The notes under the pieces were generated by a model, which saw only the letters and a list, made by a program, of their open reading frames with translations, searched no databases and had not been told where the DNA came from. This document shows, in pieces, positions 14,624 to 22,568 of a stretch of 34,001 nt of DNA. The position numbers and the translations under genes were made by a program. How positions within the stretch are numbered: the stretch's first letter is position 1; each line of letters opens with the position of its first letter. The DNA comes from Pedobacter sp. ASV17 (GTDB lineage: Bacteria; Bacteroidota; Bacteroidia; Sphingobacteriales; Sphingobacteriaceae): contig NZ_JAELTX010000057.1 of assembly GCF_016429065.1 (NCBI RefSeq), positions 1 to 34,001 on the forward strand. Direction: 5' to 3'.

Positions 14624-15874
14624 ATGTTCAAATTCATACAACGCTTATTCCTTTTAGGAGTTTTAATCACTCCTTTGTTTTGTTCAGCTCAGTACAATTT
14701 TTTTAAGGGCTATGTAATTACCAATGCTGGAGATACCTTGAGAGGTTACGTTCAAGGAAAAGAAAGTAATGCTAATCCCACCTCTGTTAAGTTTAAACCC
14801 AGCGTTGATGGTAAGGTAGCACAGTATTCCATTAAAGATTTAAGAGCTTTTTCGGTTGCTGATAAAGAGAAGTACGAAAGGTATTTAGTCGATATCTCGC
14901 TCGATAAAGTAGCTTTAGATGAGTTGTCTGTTGGTGTTGACACTTCGTTTGTTCAAAAAGAAGTATTTTTAAAAGTACTTCAGACTGGTGAAAAAGTGAA
15001 TTTGTACCAGTATGAAGATGATCTAAAAACTCGATTTTATATCAAAGAGAATGGAACATTAGCGCCGGTTGAGCTTAAAAGACATCTTTACCTTGATCCA
15101 AACAATCGCAGTAACCTTGTTGAAGGCTTTGAATTCAGGGGAGTTTTGTATAACCTGTTTTCGAAATATGATTTATTGAAGAGTAATGATCAAAGTGCCT
15201 TTAAAATAGCTTACGATGAATCGGCGATTTCGAAACTGATTGCTTTAATTAATGAAAAAGAGGACTTGCCTAAATCGCCATATGCTAAATATAGCTTTTT
15301 TGTAGGCATTGGTTTGAATTCCACAAAGGCGAATTATGAAGGGACTCATTATTTGGCCCATGCTAACACCGTTCATAAATTATCGTTAAGCCCATATTTA
15401 ACGGTGGGAATAGATGTTTATGCCAATCCAGCTTATCGAAGAACTTTGTTTAGGGCACAGTTGGGATTTTTCTACGACAAACAAAATATTGAAAGGGTGG
15501 TTGGTGATTATTCTATTAACGCCGTGGCACATTCTTATAAAAGGTATAATGCTGATTTGACCGTTCAAATTCTTCATAATTTTTATAATGGCCCTAAAAT
15601 TAAAGCTTATGTAGGTGCTGGTTTTTCTTTGAACTATGCCTCTACCAGTGCTAATAAATTTGAGTATAGATATCTTTCTATAGGGGCATCTCCACAGCCA
15701 GCGCCAGATTTGGAAAAATTCTATTTTTCAATACCCGTTAAGGCAGGATTGTTTGTGAATAAAAAGATCGAACTTAACCTGAGCTACCATATTCCAACCG
15801 CTATTACTAAGTATATAAGCTATAGTATAAAGGAGCAAAGATTTGGGGCGGGAGTGAATTATAGCTTCAGGTAA
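14624..15874 (+). CDS. Outer-membrane beta-barrel protein
   Basis: 416 residues. Signal peptide IQRLFLLGVLITPLFCSA, mature start near QYNFFKGYVITNAGDTLRGY. The N-terminal domain (GYVITNAGDTLRGYVQGKE, then KFKPSVDGKVAQYSIKDLR) is a common Bacteroidota lead-in to a porin-like barrel. From about 225 the sequence alternates aromatic and polar residues as barrel strands do (SFFVGIGLNSTKANYEG, GPKIKAYVGAGFSLNYAS). It ends with a C-terminal barrel strand, RFGAGVNYSFR, whose last Phe is typical of outer-membrane sorting. It is probably a single-gene transcript from the -7 box at 14595. The role (pore, enzyme or structural) is unknown. Confidence 0.8.
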   Translation: MFKFIQRLFLLGVLITPLFCSAQYNFFKGYVITNAGDTLRGYVQGKESNANPTSVKFKPSVDGKVAQYSIKDLRAFSVADKEKYERYLVDISLDKVALDELSVGVDTSFVQKEVFLKVLQTGEKVNLYQYEDDLKTRFYIKENGTLAPVELKRHLYLDPNNRSNLVEGFEFRGVLYNLFSKYDLLKSNDQSAFKIAYDESAISKLIALINEKEDLPKSPYAKYSFFVGIGLNSTKANYEGTHYLAHANTVHKLSLSPYLTVGIDVYANPAYRRTLFRAQLGFFYDKQNIERVVGDYSINAVAHSYKRYNADLTVQILHNFYNGPKIKAYVGAGFSLNYASTSANKFEYRYLSIGASPQPAPDLEKFYFSIPVKAGLFVNKKIELNLSYHIPTAITKYISYSIKEQRFGAGVNYSFR

Positions 15875-15884
15875 CATAAATGAA

Positions 15885-15990
15885 CCGCACACATAGTAAA
15901 CTCAGTAAAATGTTGTGGTTTATCCTTCTTTAAAGGTTATGCGCTGTAGTCGGTAAAAATAATGCCTATGTGTCTATGTGTTTGCATTTC
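15885..15990. repeat. Low-complexity CACACATAG / CTATGTGTGT words in the rpsF upstream gap
   Basis: ACCGCACACATAG at 15890-15902 is partly complementary to CCTATGTGTCTATGTGTTT at 15964-15982, so the gap before the rpsF promoter can fold. Apart from these words and the promoter at 16021-16051, I see nothing else in this 225-base gap. Confidence 0.4.
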
Positions 15991-16020
15991 TCTTTATGTG
16001 TTTGTTTTTCAAAACAACGC

Positions 16021-16051
16021 TTTGATTTATAGAAATATATTGTTACATTTG
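16021..16051 (+). promoter_or_regulatory. Exact Bacteroidota promoter of the rpsF operon (TTTG-N19-TACATTTG)
   Basis: TTTG at 16021-16024, a 19-base spacer, and TACATTTG at 16044-16051: both boxes are perfect. Transcription would start near 16058, leaving a leader of about 42 bases before the ATG at 16100. The strength fits a ribosomal protein operon. Confidence 0.8.
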
Positions 16052-16099
16052 CAGCCCGTTTTAAGCGGAATAGATTAAAAAATTAATTAAATAAAAACA

Positions 16100-16459
16100 A
16101 TGAATCAGTACGAAACTGTTATCGTTCTTACCCCATTGTTGTCAGAAGAAGCTGCAAAAGAGGCAATTGCTAAATTTAAAGGCATCATTTCTGATAGCGG
16201 AGCCGAAATTATCGCAGAAGATAATTGGGGTTTGAGAAAATTAGCGTATCCGATTGACAAAAAAGCAAACGGATTCTTTCACCTTACAGAATACAAATCT
16301 AATGGTGAAATCATTAACAAGTTAGAGCTAGAATTAAAACGCGATGAGCGTGTTTTACGTTTCTTAACTGTAAGATTAGACCGTCACGCGGTTGCCTACA
16401 ACGAGAAAAAACGTAGCGGAGCTTTTAACAAAACTAAGAAAGAGGAGGCTACAGCGTAA
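16100..16459 (+). CDS. rpsF: 30S ribosomal protein S6
   Basis: 119 residues, a ferredoxin-like beta-alpha-beta fold that binds S18 on the small-subunit platform. The N-terminal strand [20 protein letters not shown] and the central [20 protein letters not shown] are standard S6 sequence. The C-terminal strand [20 protein letters not shown] is followed by a basic tail. There is no glutamate-rich extension as in E. coli. Its stop and the rpsR start share a TAATG, so the two are coupled. First gene of the operon with the exact promoter upstream. Confidence 0.97.
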   Translation: MNQYETVIVLTPLLSEEAAKEAIAKFKGIISDSGAEIIAEDNWGLRKLAYPIDKKANGFFHLTEYKSNGEIINKLELELKRDERVLRFLTVRLDRHAVAYNEKKRSGAFNKTKKEEATA

Positions 16460-16722
16460 TGGCAAGAGATCAAATTCAATATGTTACAGCTCCAAAAGTG
16501 GAGGATAACAGAAAAAAATATTGCCGTTTCAAGAAAAATGGCATCAAATACATTGATTACAAAGACGCAAACTTTTTATTGAAGTTCGTTAACGAGCAAG
16601 GTAAAATTTTACCTCGTCGTTTAACTGGTACTTCTTTGAAATTTCAACGTAAAGTGGCTCAAGCGGTAAAACGTGCTCGTCACATCGGTTTGTTGCCTTT
16701 CGTTACTGACCAATTAAAATAG
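16459..16722 (+). CDS. rpsR: 30S ribosomal protein S18
   Basis: 87 residues. Family signature [20 protein letters not shown], then [20 protein letters not shown] and a basic [12 protein letters not shown] end. It binds S6 and 16S rRNA. The ATG overlaps the rpsF stop by one base. There is no ssb or priB gene between rpsF and rpsR, unlike in Gammaproteobacteria. Confidence 0.97.
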   Translation: MARDQIQYVTAPKVEDNRKKYCRFKKNGIKYIDYKDANFLLKFVNEQGKILPRRLTGTSLKFQRKVAQAVKRARHIGLLPFVTDQLK

Positions 16723-16732
16723 GAACTGAGCA

Positions 16733-17176
16733 ATGGAAATTATTTTAAAGCAAGATATCAAATCACTAGGTGAGAAAGATGATATCGTAACGGTAAAACC
16801 TGGTTTTGGTCGTAATTACTTAATTCCACAAGGCTTTGCAATTTTAGCAACTCCTTCTGCAAAGAAAGTATTAGCAGAAAACCTTAAACAGGCTGCTTTT
16901 AAACAAGAGAAAATTAAAAAAGACGCTGAAGGTATCGCAGCTAAATTGGCTGATGTTAAATTAAGCATTGGTGCTAAAGCTGGTGAAACTGGAAAAATCT
17001 TTGGTGCGGTGAACACGATCCAAGTGGCTGACGCATTAAAAGCTAAAGGTTTTGACGTTGACCGTCGTCGTATTACTTTCGAAACAGAGCCTAAAACTTT
17101 AGGTGAGTACATCGCGAACTTGAACTTACACAAAGAAGTGAAAGTAAAAGTTCCTTTCGAAGTAGTAGCTGAGTAA
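16733..17176 (+). CDS. rplI: 50S ribosomal protein L9
   Basis: 147 residues. The N-terminal rRNA-binding domain MEIILKQDIKSLGEKDDIVT with KPGFGRNYLIPQGFA is standard L9. A long Lys/Ala helix (about 45-75) connects to the C-terminal domain with FGAVNTIQVADALKAKGFDV. It starts 10 bases after rpsR and ends the operon, just before a strong terminator. The length is normal (E. coli 149). Confidence 0.97.
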   Translation: MEIILKQDIKSLGEKDDIVTVKPGFGRNYLIPQGFAILATPSAKKVLAENLKQAAFKQEKIKKDAEGIAAKLADVKLSIGAKAGETGKIFGAVNTIQVADALKAKGFDVDRRRITFETEPKTLGEYIANLNLHKEVKVKVPFEVVAE

Positions 17177-17196
17177 TTTTAGCTTATACAACATAC

Positions 17197-17228
17197 AAAG
17201 CCCCTTCAGGTTACTGAAGGGGCTTTTG
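17197..17228 (+). terminator. Rho-independent terminator of rpsF-rpsR-rplI
   Basis: A perfect 13-base stem, AAAGCCCCTTCAG / CTGAAGGGGCTTT, with a 4-base loop and T tail, 20 bases after the rplI stop. Confidence 0.95.
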
Positions 17229-17248
17229 TTTTATATAGAGTGTCTATC

Positions 17249-17279
17249 TTTTTATAAATTAAGCGTTTTGCTATATTTG
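17249..17279 (+). promoter_or_regulatory. Probable promoter of the RlpA-like gene
   Basis: TTTT (17249-17252), 19 bases, TATATTTG (17272-17279): the -7 box is exact and the -33 box is one base off. The leader would be about 40 bases. Confidence 0.55.
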
Positions 17280-17325
17280 CTATCCTCTCTTTAACAGAAG
17301 AGGCCGCAATCTAAATAGAGTATTA

Positions 17326-17715
17326 ATGAGATATTGTAAACCTGTTAGATTATTACTGTGCTTATGCCTGTTTGTTTTTGCCGCCCAGGCGCAAGACATC
17401 GTATCTAAAGCTCCCGATACCATTAAGAAAATCATTTTCACTACGTACTACGCCAAAAAGTTTGAAGGGCGTAAAACCACCAGTGGTGAGCGCTATCGGG
17501 CAAAGAAATTTACAGCGGCCCATCGCACCTTGCCTTTTGGTACTTTGGTTACCGTAAGGAACCTGCATACTGGCAAAACCGTACAGGTGAGGGTAAACGA
17601 TAGAGGACCTTTCAGTAAGAAGTTTGCCTTGGATATTTCGGCGGCTGCGGCCAAGGAAATAGGCATTTACAGACTGGGTTACGCCCGTGTGGAAATCTCT
17701 TATGTGCAAGAGTAA
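17326..17715 (+). CDS. RlpA-like septal ring lytic transglycosylase family protein
   Basis: 129 residues with a signal peptide (LLLCLCLFVFAAQAQ, cleavage after AQA) and a double-psi beta-barrel domain. The DPBB core is GRKTTSGERYRAKKFTAAHR, LPFGTLVTVRNLHTGKTVQV, NDRGPFSKKFALDISAAAAK. The Asp in NDRGPF and the Asp in LDIS correspond to the active-site acid region of RlpA, which cleaves naked (denuded) glycan strands in the periplasm. There is no SPOR domain, and no cysteine follows the signal, so it is a free periplasmic protein. It has its own promoter at 17249-17279. Confidence 0.85.
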   Translation: MRYCKPVRLLLCLCLFVFAAQAQDIVSKAPDTIKKIIFTTYYAKKFEGRKTTSGERYRAKKFTAAHRTLPFGTLVTVRNLHTGKTVQVRVNDRGPFSKKFALDISAAAAKEIGIYRLGYARVEISYVQE

Positions 17716-18093
17716 AAGTGCCAGAATTTAGACTCATTTTTTAATTATTAACACTCGTTTTTATTTCATAAGTGCTTAAAAAGAAATAATTAGCTTTTTT
17801 CTTCCCTGTTTATGACAGAATTTTGATTGGAAATCCCCACAAAATCAGGCACATGTTAACAACTTTGTAGCCCAAAAAAAGCCCTAACTTTTATATTTGT
17901 TATACGAAGTTCTTTAATAGAAAGCACCCCAATTATTGTTATAACTGATTGCTATTTAGTTCGTTTGAAAAAGCAGATAACCTCAACTTTTTTAATTATG
18001 TAAACTAAGTACGGTTTGTTCGGCGGTTTCACTGTTAAAGAATATCATTTATGCTGCAGCAAAACATTTTCTAACAACGTAAAAAGAGAGTTT
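17716..18093. other. Gap between RlpA-like gene and nrdB (378 bases)
   Basis: Mostly AT-rich sequence with no open frame I would call. It contains a TATATTTG -7-like box at 17892-17899, which implies a leader of about 190 bases before nrdB. A TTG-started extension of the nrdB frame (from 18016) adds a Cys/Lys-rich stretch unlike the family. I looked for an NrdR-type ACAC...GTGT palindrome and did not find a convincing one. Confidence 0.5.
17892..17899 (+). promoter_or_regulatory. Candidate -7 promoter box of nrdB
   Basis: TATATTTG is an exact TAnnTTTG. No TTTG lies at the standard spacing; the nearest upstream is 24 bases away. If used, the 5' leader is unusually long (about 190 bases). Confidence 0.35.
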
Positions 18094-19065
18094 ATGGAAG
18101 AAGAATTATTATTAAAGGAAAACAAGGACCGTTTCGTGCTATTGCCAATCAAGTATCCTGCAATTTGGGAAATGTACAAGAAATCAGAAGCTAGCTTTTG
18201 GACGGCGGAAGAAATTGATTTGTCTGACGACATCAAGCATTGGGAGAATTTGAATAGCGGCGAGCGTCATTTCATTTCTCATATTTTGGCTTTCTTTGCG
18301 GCCAGCGATGGTATCGTGAACGAAAATCTTGCCGTTAACTTTATGAGCGAGGTTCAAATTCCAGAAGCACGTTGTTATTATGGTTTCCAGATCATGATGG
18401 AAAATATCCATTCTGAAACCTATGCTTTACTGATTGATACCTACGTAAAAGACCCAGAAGAGAAAGACAGACTTTTCCATGCCATAGACACCGTACCTGC
18501 GGTAAAGAAAAAAGCGGAGTGGGCATTGCGTTGGATAGATAACGGAACTTTTGCGGAAAGATTAGTGGCTTTTGCTGCGGTTGAAGGTATTTTCTTTAGT
18601 GGTAGTTTCTGCTCTATCTTTTGGTTAAAGAAACGTGGCTTAATGCCAGGCTTAACTTTTAGTAATGAGCTGATCTCTAGAGATGAAGGTTCACACTGTG
18701 AATTCGCATGTTTATTGTACAGCATGTTGCAAAATAAACTTAGCCAAGAACAAGTACACACCATCATTAAAGATGCGGTAGAAATTGAAAAAGATTTCAT
18801 TACCGATGCACTTCCAGTTAAACTGATTGGTATGAATGCAGACTTGATGAAACAATATATTGAATTTGTTGCGGATAGATGGTTAGGAGAATTAGGCTAT
18901 ACCAAAATTTATAATGCCACCAATCCTTTTGATTTCATGGAAATGATTTCATTGCAAGGAAAAACCAACTTCTTTGAGAAACGTGTAGGCGATTACCAAA
19001 AAAGTGGTGTATTAACTGCCTCAGAAGATAAAGCGCAAGCTTTCTCATTAGACGAGGATTTTTAA
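18094..19065 (+). CDS. nrdB: Class I ribonucleotide reductase, beta subunit (radical-generating R2)
   Basis: 323 residues from the ATG at 18094 ([14 protein letters not shown]), a ferritin-fold di-iron protein that makes the tyrosyl radical used by NrdA to reduce NDPs. The metal ligands all appear: D72 (SDGIV), E103 and H106 (MENIHSETY), E164 (VEGIFF), E198 and H201 ([10 protein letters not shown]). Radical Tyr Y110 follows H106 by four residues as in class Ia enzymes. The C-terminal tail ends SLDEDF, the usual NrdA-docking peptide. The frame is open back to 18016 but lacks an ATG and adds non-family sequence. nrdB lies 124 bases ahead of nrdA, the order I recall as normal in Bacteroidota. 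Confidence 0.95.
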   Translation: MEEELLLKENKDRFVLLPIKYPAIWEMYKKSEASFWTAEEIDLSDDIKHWENLNSGERHFISHILAFFAASDGIVNENLAVNFMSEVQIPEARCYYGFQIMMENIHSETYALLIDTYVKDPEEKDRLFHAIDTVPAVKKKAEWALRWIDNGTFAERLVAFAAVEGIFFSGSFCSIFWLKKRGLMPGLTFSNELISRDEGSHCEFACLLYSMLQNKLSQEQVHTIIKDAVEIEKDFITDALPVKLIGMNADLMKQYIEFVADRWLGELGYTKIYNATNPFDFMEMISLQGKTNFFEKRVGDYQKSGVLTASEDKAQAFSLDEDF

Positions 19066-19075
19066 TCATATAAAA

Positions 19076-19166
19076 AAGATGATTGAGGTGTAAAGTATTA
19101 CGCTCTATACTCACATCTCATCTTAATACTAATAAAATTTTTGAAACCAGGTGCCGCTATGCAGAT
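19076..19166. repeat. Imperfect inverted repeats between nrdB and nrdA
   Basis: AAGATGATTGAGGTGTAAAG (19077-19096) pairs loosely with ATACTCACATCTCATCTT (19109-19126), giving a leaky hairpin. A second small hairpin GGTGC...GCACC lies at 19150-19173. They could moderate read-through from nrdB into nrdA, for which I see no separate promoter. Confidence 0.35.
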
Positions 19167-19189
19167 ATGCACCATAAAATTTAGTAAGG

Positions 19190-21574
19190 ATGTTTGTAAT
19201 AAAAAGAGACGGCCGCAGTGAAGCGGTGAAATTTGACAAGATTACAGCTAGGATAGAGAAGCTGTGCTATGGTTTTAATGCTGAACTGGTAGATCCAATT
19301 GATGTAGCTAGAAAGGTGATCGAAGGTTTGTATGATGGCGTAACCACTTCTGAATTGGATAACTTGGCAGCTGAAACAGCAGCGTCTTTAACCACTAAAC
19401 ATCCTGATTATGCTTTGTTAGCTTCACGTATTGCTGTTTCTAACTTGCACAAAAACACTTTAAAGTCGTTTTCTAAAACAATGGAGTTGTTGTTCAACTA
19501 CATTGATCCGAAAACAGGAAAAGATTCAGCTTTAATTGCTGATGACGTATGGAAAGTAATCCAAGACAATGCGGAAATTTTGGACAGTACCATTATTTAC
19601 GACAGAGATTTTGGCTTTGATTATTTCGGTTTCAAAACATTAGAAAAATCATACCTTTTAAAAGTTAACGGACAAATTGTTGAGCGTCCTCAACACTTGT
19701 TCATGCGTGTGGCTATTGGTATCCACAAAGAGGATATCGAAAGTGCCATTGCTACTTATAACTTAATGAGCGAGCGTTGGTTTACACACGCTACGCCAAC
19801 CTTATTCAATGCGGCTACACCAAAGCCACAAATGTCATCATGTTTCTTGTTAACCATGCAAGACGACAGCATTGAAGGTATTTACGATACGTTAAAACAA
19901 ACAGCTAAAATTTCTCAAAGTGCAGGTGGTATTGGTCTAAGCATCCACAATATCCGTGCAACAGGAGCTTATATTGGCGGTACTAACGGTACAAGTAATG
20001 GTATTGTGCCAATGTTACGTGTATTTAACGATACTGCTCGTTATGTAGACCAAGGTGGCGGTAAACGTAAAGGTGCCTTTGCTATTTATTTAGAGCCTTG
20101 GCATGCTGATGTTTTCGAGTTCTTGGATTTGCGTAAAAACCACGGTAAAGAAGAAATGCGTGCTCGTGACTTGTTCTATGCACTTTGGATTTCTGATTTA
20201 TTCATGCAACGTGTAGAAGAGAATGGCGATTGGAGCTTATTCTCTCCAGATGAGGCTCCAGGTTTAGCAGAATGCCATAGCGAAGAGTTCAATAAGCTAT
20301 ATGTTAAATATGAGCAAGAAGGAAGAGCTCGTAAAGTGGTAAAAGCACAAGAACTTTGGTTCGCTATTTTAGATTCACAAATTGAAACTGGAACCCCTTA
20401 TTTGTTGTATAAAGATGCTGCAAACAGCAAATCGAACCAACAAAACTTGGGAACCATCAAGTCTTCTAACTTGTGTACCGAAATTATTGAGTATACTTCT
20501 AAGGATGAAGTAGCGGTTTGTAATTTAGCTTCATTGGCATTGCCTCGTTTTGTTATCAATGGTGAGTTTGATCATCAAAAATTATACGAGGTAACTTATC
20601 AAGCGGCCTTGAACTTGAATAAAATCATTGATTATAACTACTATCCAGTAAAAGAGGCAGAAAACTCAAACTTCCGTCACCGTCCAATTGGTTTAGGGGT
20701 ACAAGGTTTGGCTGATGCATTTATCTTAATGCGTTATCCTTTCGAAAGTGACGCGGCTAAACAATTGAACAAAGATATTTTTGAAACCATCTATTTTGCT
20801 GCAATGACTGCTTCGGCTGATTTGGCAGTGAAAAATGGCCCATACAAAACTTTCAAAGGTTCTCCACTTTCTAAAGGTAAATTCCAGTTCGATTTATGGA
20901 ACGTTACCCCAGAAAGCAACCGTTGGGATTGGGATGCATTACGCAAACGTGTGGTAAAAACAGGGGTGTACAATTCATTATTGGTAGCACCAATGCCAAC
21001 TGCTTCAACTTCTCAAATTTTAGGAAACAATGAGTGTTTTGAACCATATACTTCAAACATTTATACCCGTCGTGTATTAAGTGGTGAGTTTATCGTGGTA
21101 AACAAACACTTATTGAAAGACTTGGTAGCTTTAGGTTTGTGGAGCCCGCAAATGAAAGATAGAATTATCTTGGCTAACGGATCTATTCAAGACATCGCAG
21201 AAATTCCTGATTATATCAAAGAACTGTACAAAACAGTTTGGGAAATTAAGATGAAGAACATCATTGATATGTCTGCTGATAGAGGTGCTTACATTTGCCA
21301 ATCTCAATCATTAAACTTATTTATCAATGCACCAAATACTTCAAAACTAACTTCAATGCACTTCTATGCTTGGAAAAAAGGATTGAAAACAGGTATGTAC
21401 TACCTACGTACACAAGCAGCTTCTCAAGCAGTTAAGTTTACGGTAGAAAATCAAGGTGGTAAAGCAATTGAAGCTGTAATTCCTGCAAATATTCCTCAAG
21501 ACCAAGTTGCAGAGGAAATTGTTGACGGACCAGTTTGTTCAATGGAAGAAGGTTGCATTAGCTGTTCAGGTTAA
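19190..21574 (+). CDS. nrdA: Class I ribonucleotide reductase, alpha subunit (catalytic R1)
   Basis: 794 residues. An N-terminal ATP-cone ([20 protein letters not shown], to about 90) gives dATP feedback control. The catalytic barrel has the redox pair C218 ([10 protein letters not shown]) and C444 (VAVCNLASL), and the active-site loop SSNLCTEI with the radical Cys C429 and Glu E431. [11 protein letters not shown] carries the radical-transfer tyrosines. The C-terminus is [12 protein letters not shown], with the swivel thiols C789 and C792 regenerated by thioredoxin or glutaredoxin. It makes dNDPs together with NrdB, and the pair is likely one transcript. It is followed by a 14-base GC hairpin (21584-21597) and by the first copy of a 39-base terminator repeat. 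Confidence 0.97.
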   Translation: MFVIKRDGRSEAVKFDKITARIEKLCYGFNAELVDPIDVARKVIEGLYDGVTTSELDNLAAETAASLTTKHPDYALLASRIAVSNLHKNTLKSFSKTMELLFNYIDPKTGKDSALIADDVWKVIQDNAEILDSTIIYDRDFGFDYFGFKTLEKSYLLKVNGQIVERPQHLFMRVAIGIHKEDIESAIATYNLMSERWFTHATPTLFNAATPKPQMSSCFLLTMQDDSIEGIYDTLKQTAKISQSAGGIGLSIHNIRATGAYIGGTNGTSNGIVPMLRVFNDTARYVDQGGGKRKGAFAIYLEPWHADVFEFLDLRKNHGKEEMRARDLFYALWISDLFMQRVEENGDWSLFSPDEAPGLAECHSEEFNKLYVKYEQEGRARKVVKAQELWFAILDSQIETGTPYLLYKDAANSKSNQQNLGTIKSSNLCTEIIEYTSKDEVAVCNLASLALPRFVINGEFDHQKLYEVTYQAALNLNKIIDYNYYPVKEAENSNFRHRPIGLGVQGLADAFILMRYPFESDAAKQLNKDIFETIYFAAMTASADLAVKNGPYKTFKGSPLSKGKFQFDLWNVTPESNRWDWDALRKRVVKTGVYNSLLVAPMPTASTSQILGNNECFEPYTSNIYTRRVLSGEFIVVNKHLLKDLVALGLWSPQMKDRIILANGSIQDIAEIPDYIKELYKTVWEIKMKNIIDMSADRGAYICQSQSLNLFINAPNTSKLTSMHFYAWKKGLKTGMYYLRTQAASQAVKFTVENQGGKAIEAVIPANIPQDQVAEEIVDGPVCSMEEGCISCSG

Positions 21575-21583
21575 ACCCCTAAA

Positions 21584-21597
21584 TCCCCTAAAGGGGA
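21584..21597. repeat. TCCCCTAAAGGGGA hairpin word
   Basis: A perfect short palindrome, 5-base stem with TAAA loop, preceded by CCCCTAAA. I recall this as a common interspersed word in Bacteroidota. It has no T tail, so it is a weak terminator at best. Confidence 0.5.
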
Positions 21598-21611
21598 CTT
21601 TCAAAGCATAG

Positions 21612-21640
21612 CCGTCATGCTGAATTTATTTCAGCATCTG
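21612..21640. repeat. CGTCATGCTGAA...TTCAGCATCTG palindromic element
   Basis: ATGCTGAA (21617-21624) and TTCAGCAT (21630-21637) form a perfect 8-base stem. This is one more of the short interspersed palindromes typical of these genomes. Confidence 0.6.
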
Positions 21641-21670
21641 TTTTGCTAGAAAGATATTAATCTAATATTT

Positions 21671-21709
21671 AAGTAAGGTTTTGGACGAAAGTTCAGAACC
21701 TTATTTTTT
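21671..21709 (+). terminator. Rho-independent terminator of nrdB-nrdA, copy 1 of a 39-base direct repeat
   Basis: A stem of AAGGTT and AACCTT with TTGGACGAAAGTTCAG between, followed by a T run. The whole 39 bases occur again, identical, at 22222-22260. Confidence 0.75.
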
Positions 21710-21732
21710 ATAAAAAGAAGTATATTTATCAC

Positions 21733-22176
21733 ATGAAAAAACGCCTCAGTTTTATAATAGCTCTTGTTATTATTTGCACATTTTTTGTTGGATGTAAAAA
21801 AGATAAAGAAGAACCAATTGATATTCTAACCTCTAAAACTTGGAAAAGAGCCACTGTAGACAAAAATCCAAGCACGAACCCTAAAGGATCCATAAAATAC
21901 TTTGAAATTTCAGGTTGTGTAAAAGATGATGTTTTTTATTTCTATAATAATGGAACATATGAAATTAAAAATCCAGATGGAACATGTGCTACGCAAATAA
22001 GTGGTTTTAATATTAGCAAGTATAATCTTAATTCAAATGAGTTTTATGTAGGCAATAGTTCAGCTGGTACAATTGCTGAAATCTCAAAGAAGCAGCTTAA
22101 ATTTTATTTCAAAATAAGAGGTTCTCAAAGCCCAGATCAAGGATTGCCTGATTATCTGGTGATGATTCTGGAGTAA
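21733..22176 (+). CDS. Small lipoprotein with lipocalin-like layout
   Basis: 147 residues. A lipoprotein signal peptide ends in TFFVGC, followed by KKDKEEP; a charged stretch right after the lipid-bearing Cys suits export to the outer membrane in Bacteroidota. The mature part (about 125 residues) is beta-rich, with LTSKTWKRATVDKNPST near its start, the LxxKxWK opening seen in lipocalin-like small lipoproteins, and the two internal Cys pairs ISGCVKDD and GTCATQIS that may form a disulfide. It lies between two identical terminator copies and is more AT-rich than nrdA, so it may be a later addition. The function is unknown. Confidence 0.75.
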   Translation: MKKRLSFIIALVIICTFFVGCKKDKEEPIDILTSKTWKRATVDKNPSTNPKGSIKYFEISGCVKDDVFYFYNNGTYEIKNPDGTCATQISGFNISKYNLNSNEFYVGNSSAGTIAEISKKQLKFYFKIRGSQSPDQGLPDYLVMILE

Positions 22177-22221
22177 AAAAAAGACTGGTATGAAATAAGT
22201 TGTAATGAGAACGCAATAATA

Positions 22222-22260
22222 AAGTAAGGTTTTGGACGAAAGTTCAGAACCTTATTTTTT
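22222..22260 (+). terminator. Rho-independent terminator of the small lipoprotein gene, copy 2 of the 39-base repeat
   Basis: Identical over 39 bases to 21671-21709. It follows the lipoprotein stop by 45 bases. Confidence 0.75.
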
Positions 22261-22265
22261 GTCCG

Positions 22266-22273
22266 TACTTTTG
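22266..22273 (+). promoter_or_regulatory. Probable -7 promoter box of the CWC protein gene
   Basis: TACTTTTG, an exact TAnnTTTG, directly after the T tail of the terminator and 64 bases before the ATG at 22338. No TTTG lies at the usual -33 distance. Confidence 0.4.
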
Positions 22274-22337
22274 CCTTTAGTTCATTTGCCAGTGGTTGAT
22301 TAGTATTTTACGCCATATCAAATGAACTAGTGAACTA

Positions 22338-22556
22338 ATGAACAAATCATTTAGCCATAGTAAACACGAAATTATTGCTTGCGAGCGATGTGGTACTGCT
22401 ATTGAGTGCAAGGCCAATGCCTACACCAAATGTCAGTGCAGCGTGGTACAGCTCAGCATCAACGAAGTACAATATGTGAGCGAACTGTATGACGGTTGTC
22501 TTTGCGCAAAATGTCTGTTGGAATTGCAGCAAGAATATCGGGAAGAATTAGGTTAG
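22338..22556 (+). CDS. Cysteine-rich CWC family protein
   Basis: 72 residues. The pattern is CERCGTAIEC, TKCQCSVVQL, then YDGCLCAKCLLEL: eight Cys arranged as in the Cys-rich CWC family, thought to bind a metal, probably zinc. There is no signal peptide. The gene ends 12 bases before the 3' end of the convergent substrate-binding protein gene. The biochemical role of the family is unknown; members often occur as single small genes. Confidence 0.85.
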   Translation: MNKSFSHSKHEIIACERCGTAIECKANAYTKCQCSVVQLSINEVQYVSELYDGCLCAKCLLELQQEYREELG

Positions 22557-22568
22557 TTCGCAGGTAGC

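Noticed and set aside
16052..16075. S6:S18 leader-RNA binding structure
   Set aside because: A CCCG...GCGG pairing is visible ahead of rpsF, but the stem is only about three bases and the typical bulge could not be recognised by eye.
18024..18034. Half-match to a parS site (GGTTTCACTG)
   Set aside because: Only one half resembles TGTTTCACGTGAAACA and there is no inverted partner. No parS was found elsewhere in the window.
18016..18093. N-terminal extension of nrdB
   Set aside because: It would need a TTG start and adds 26 residues (Cys- and Lys-rich) absent from R2 proteins; the ATG at 18094 gives the normal length.
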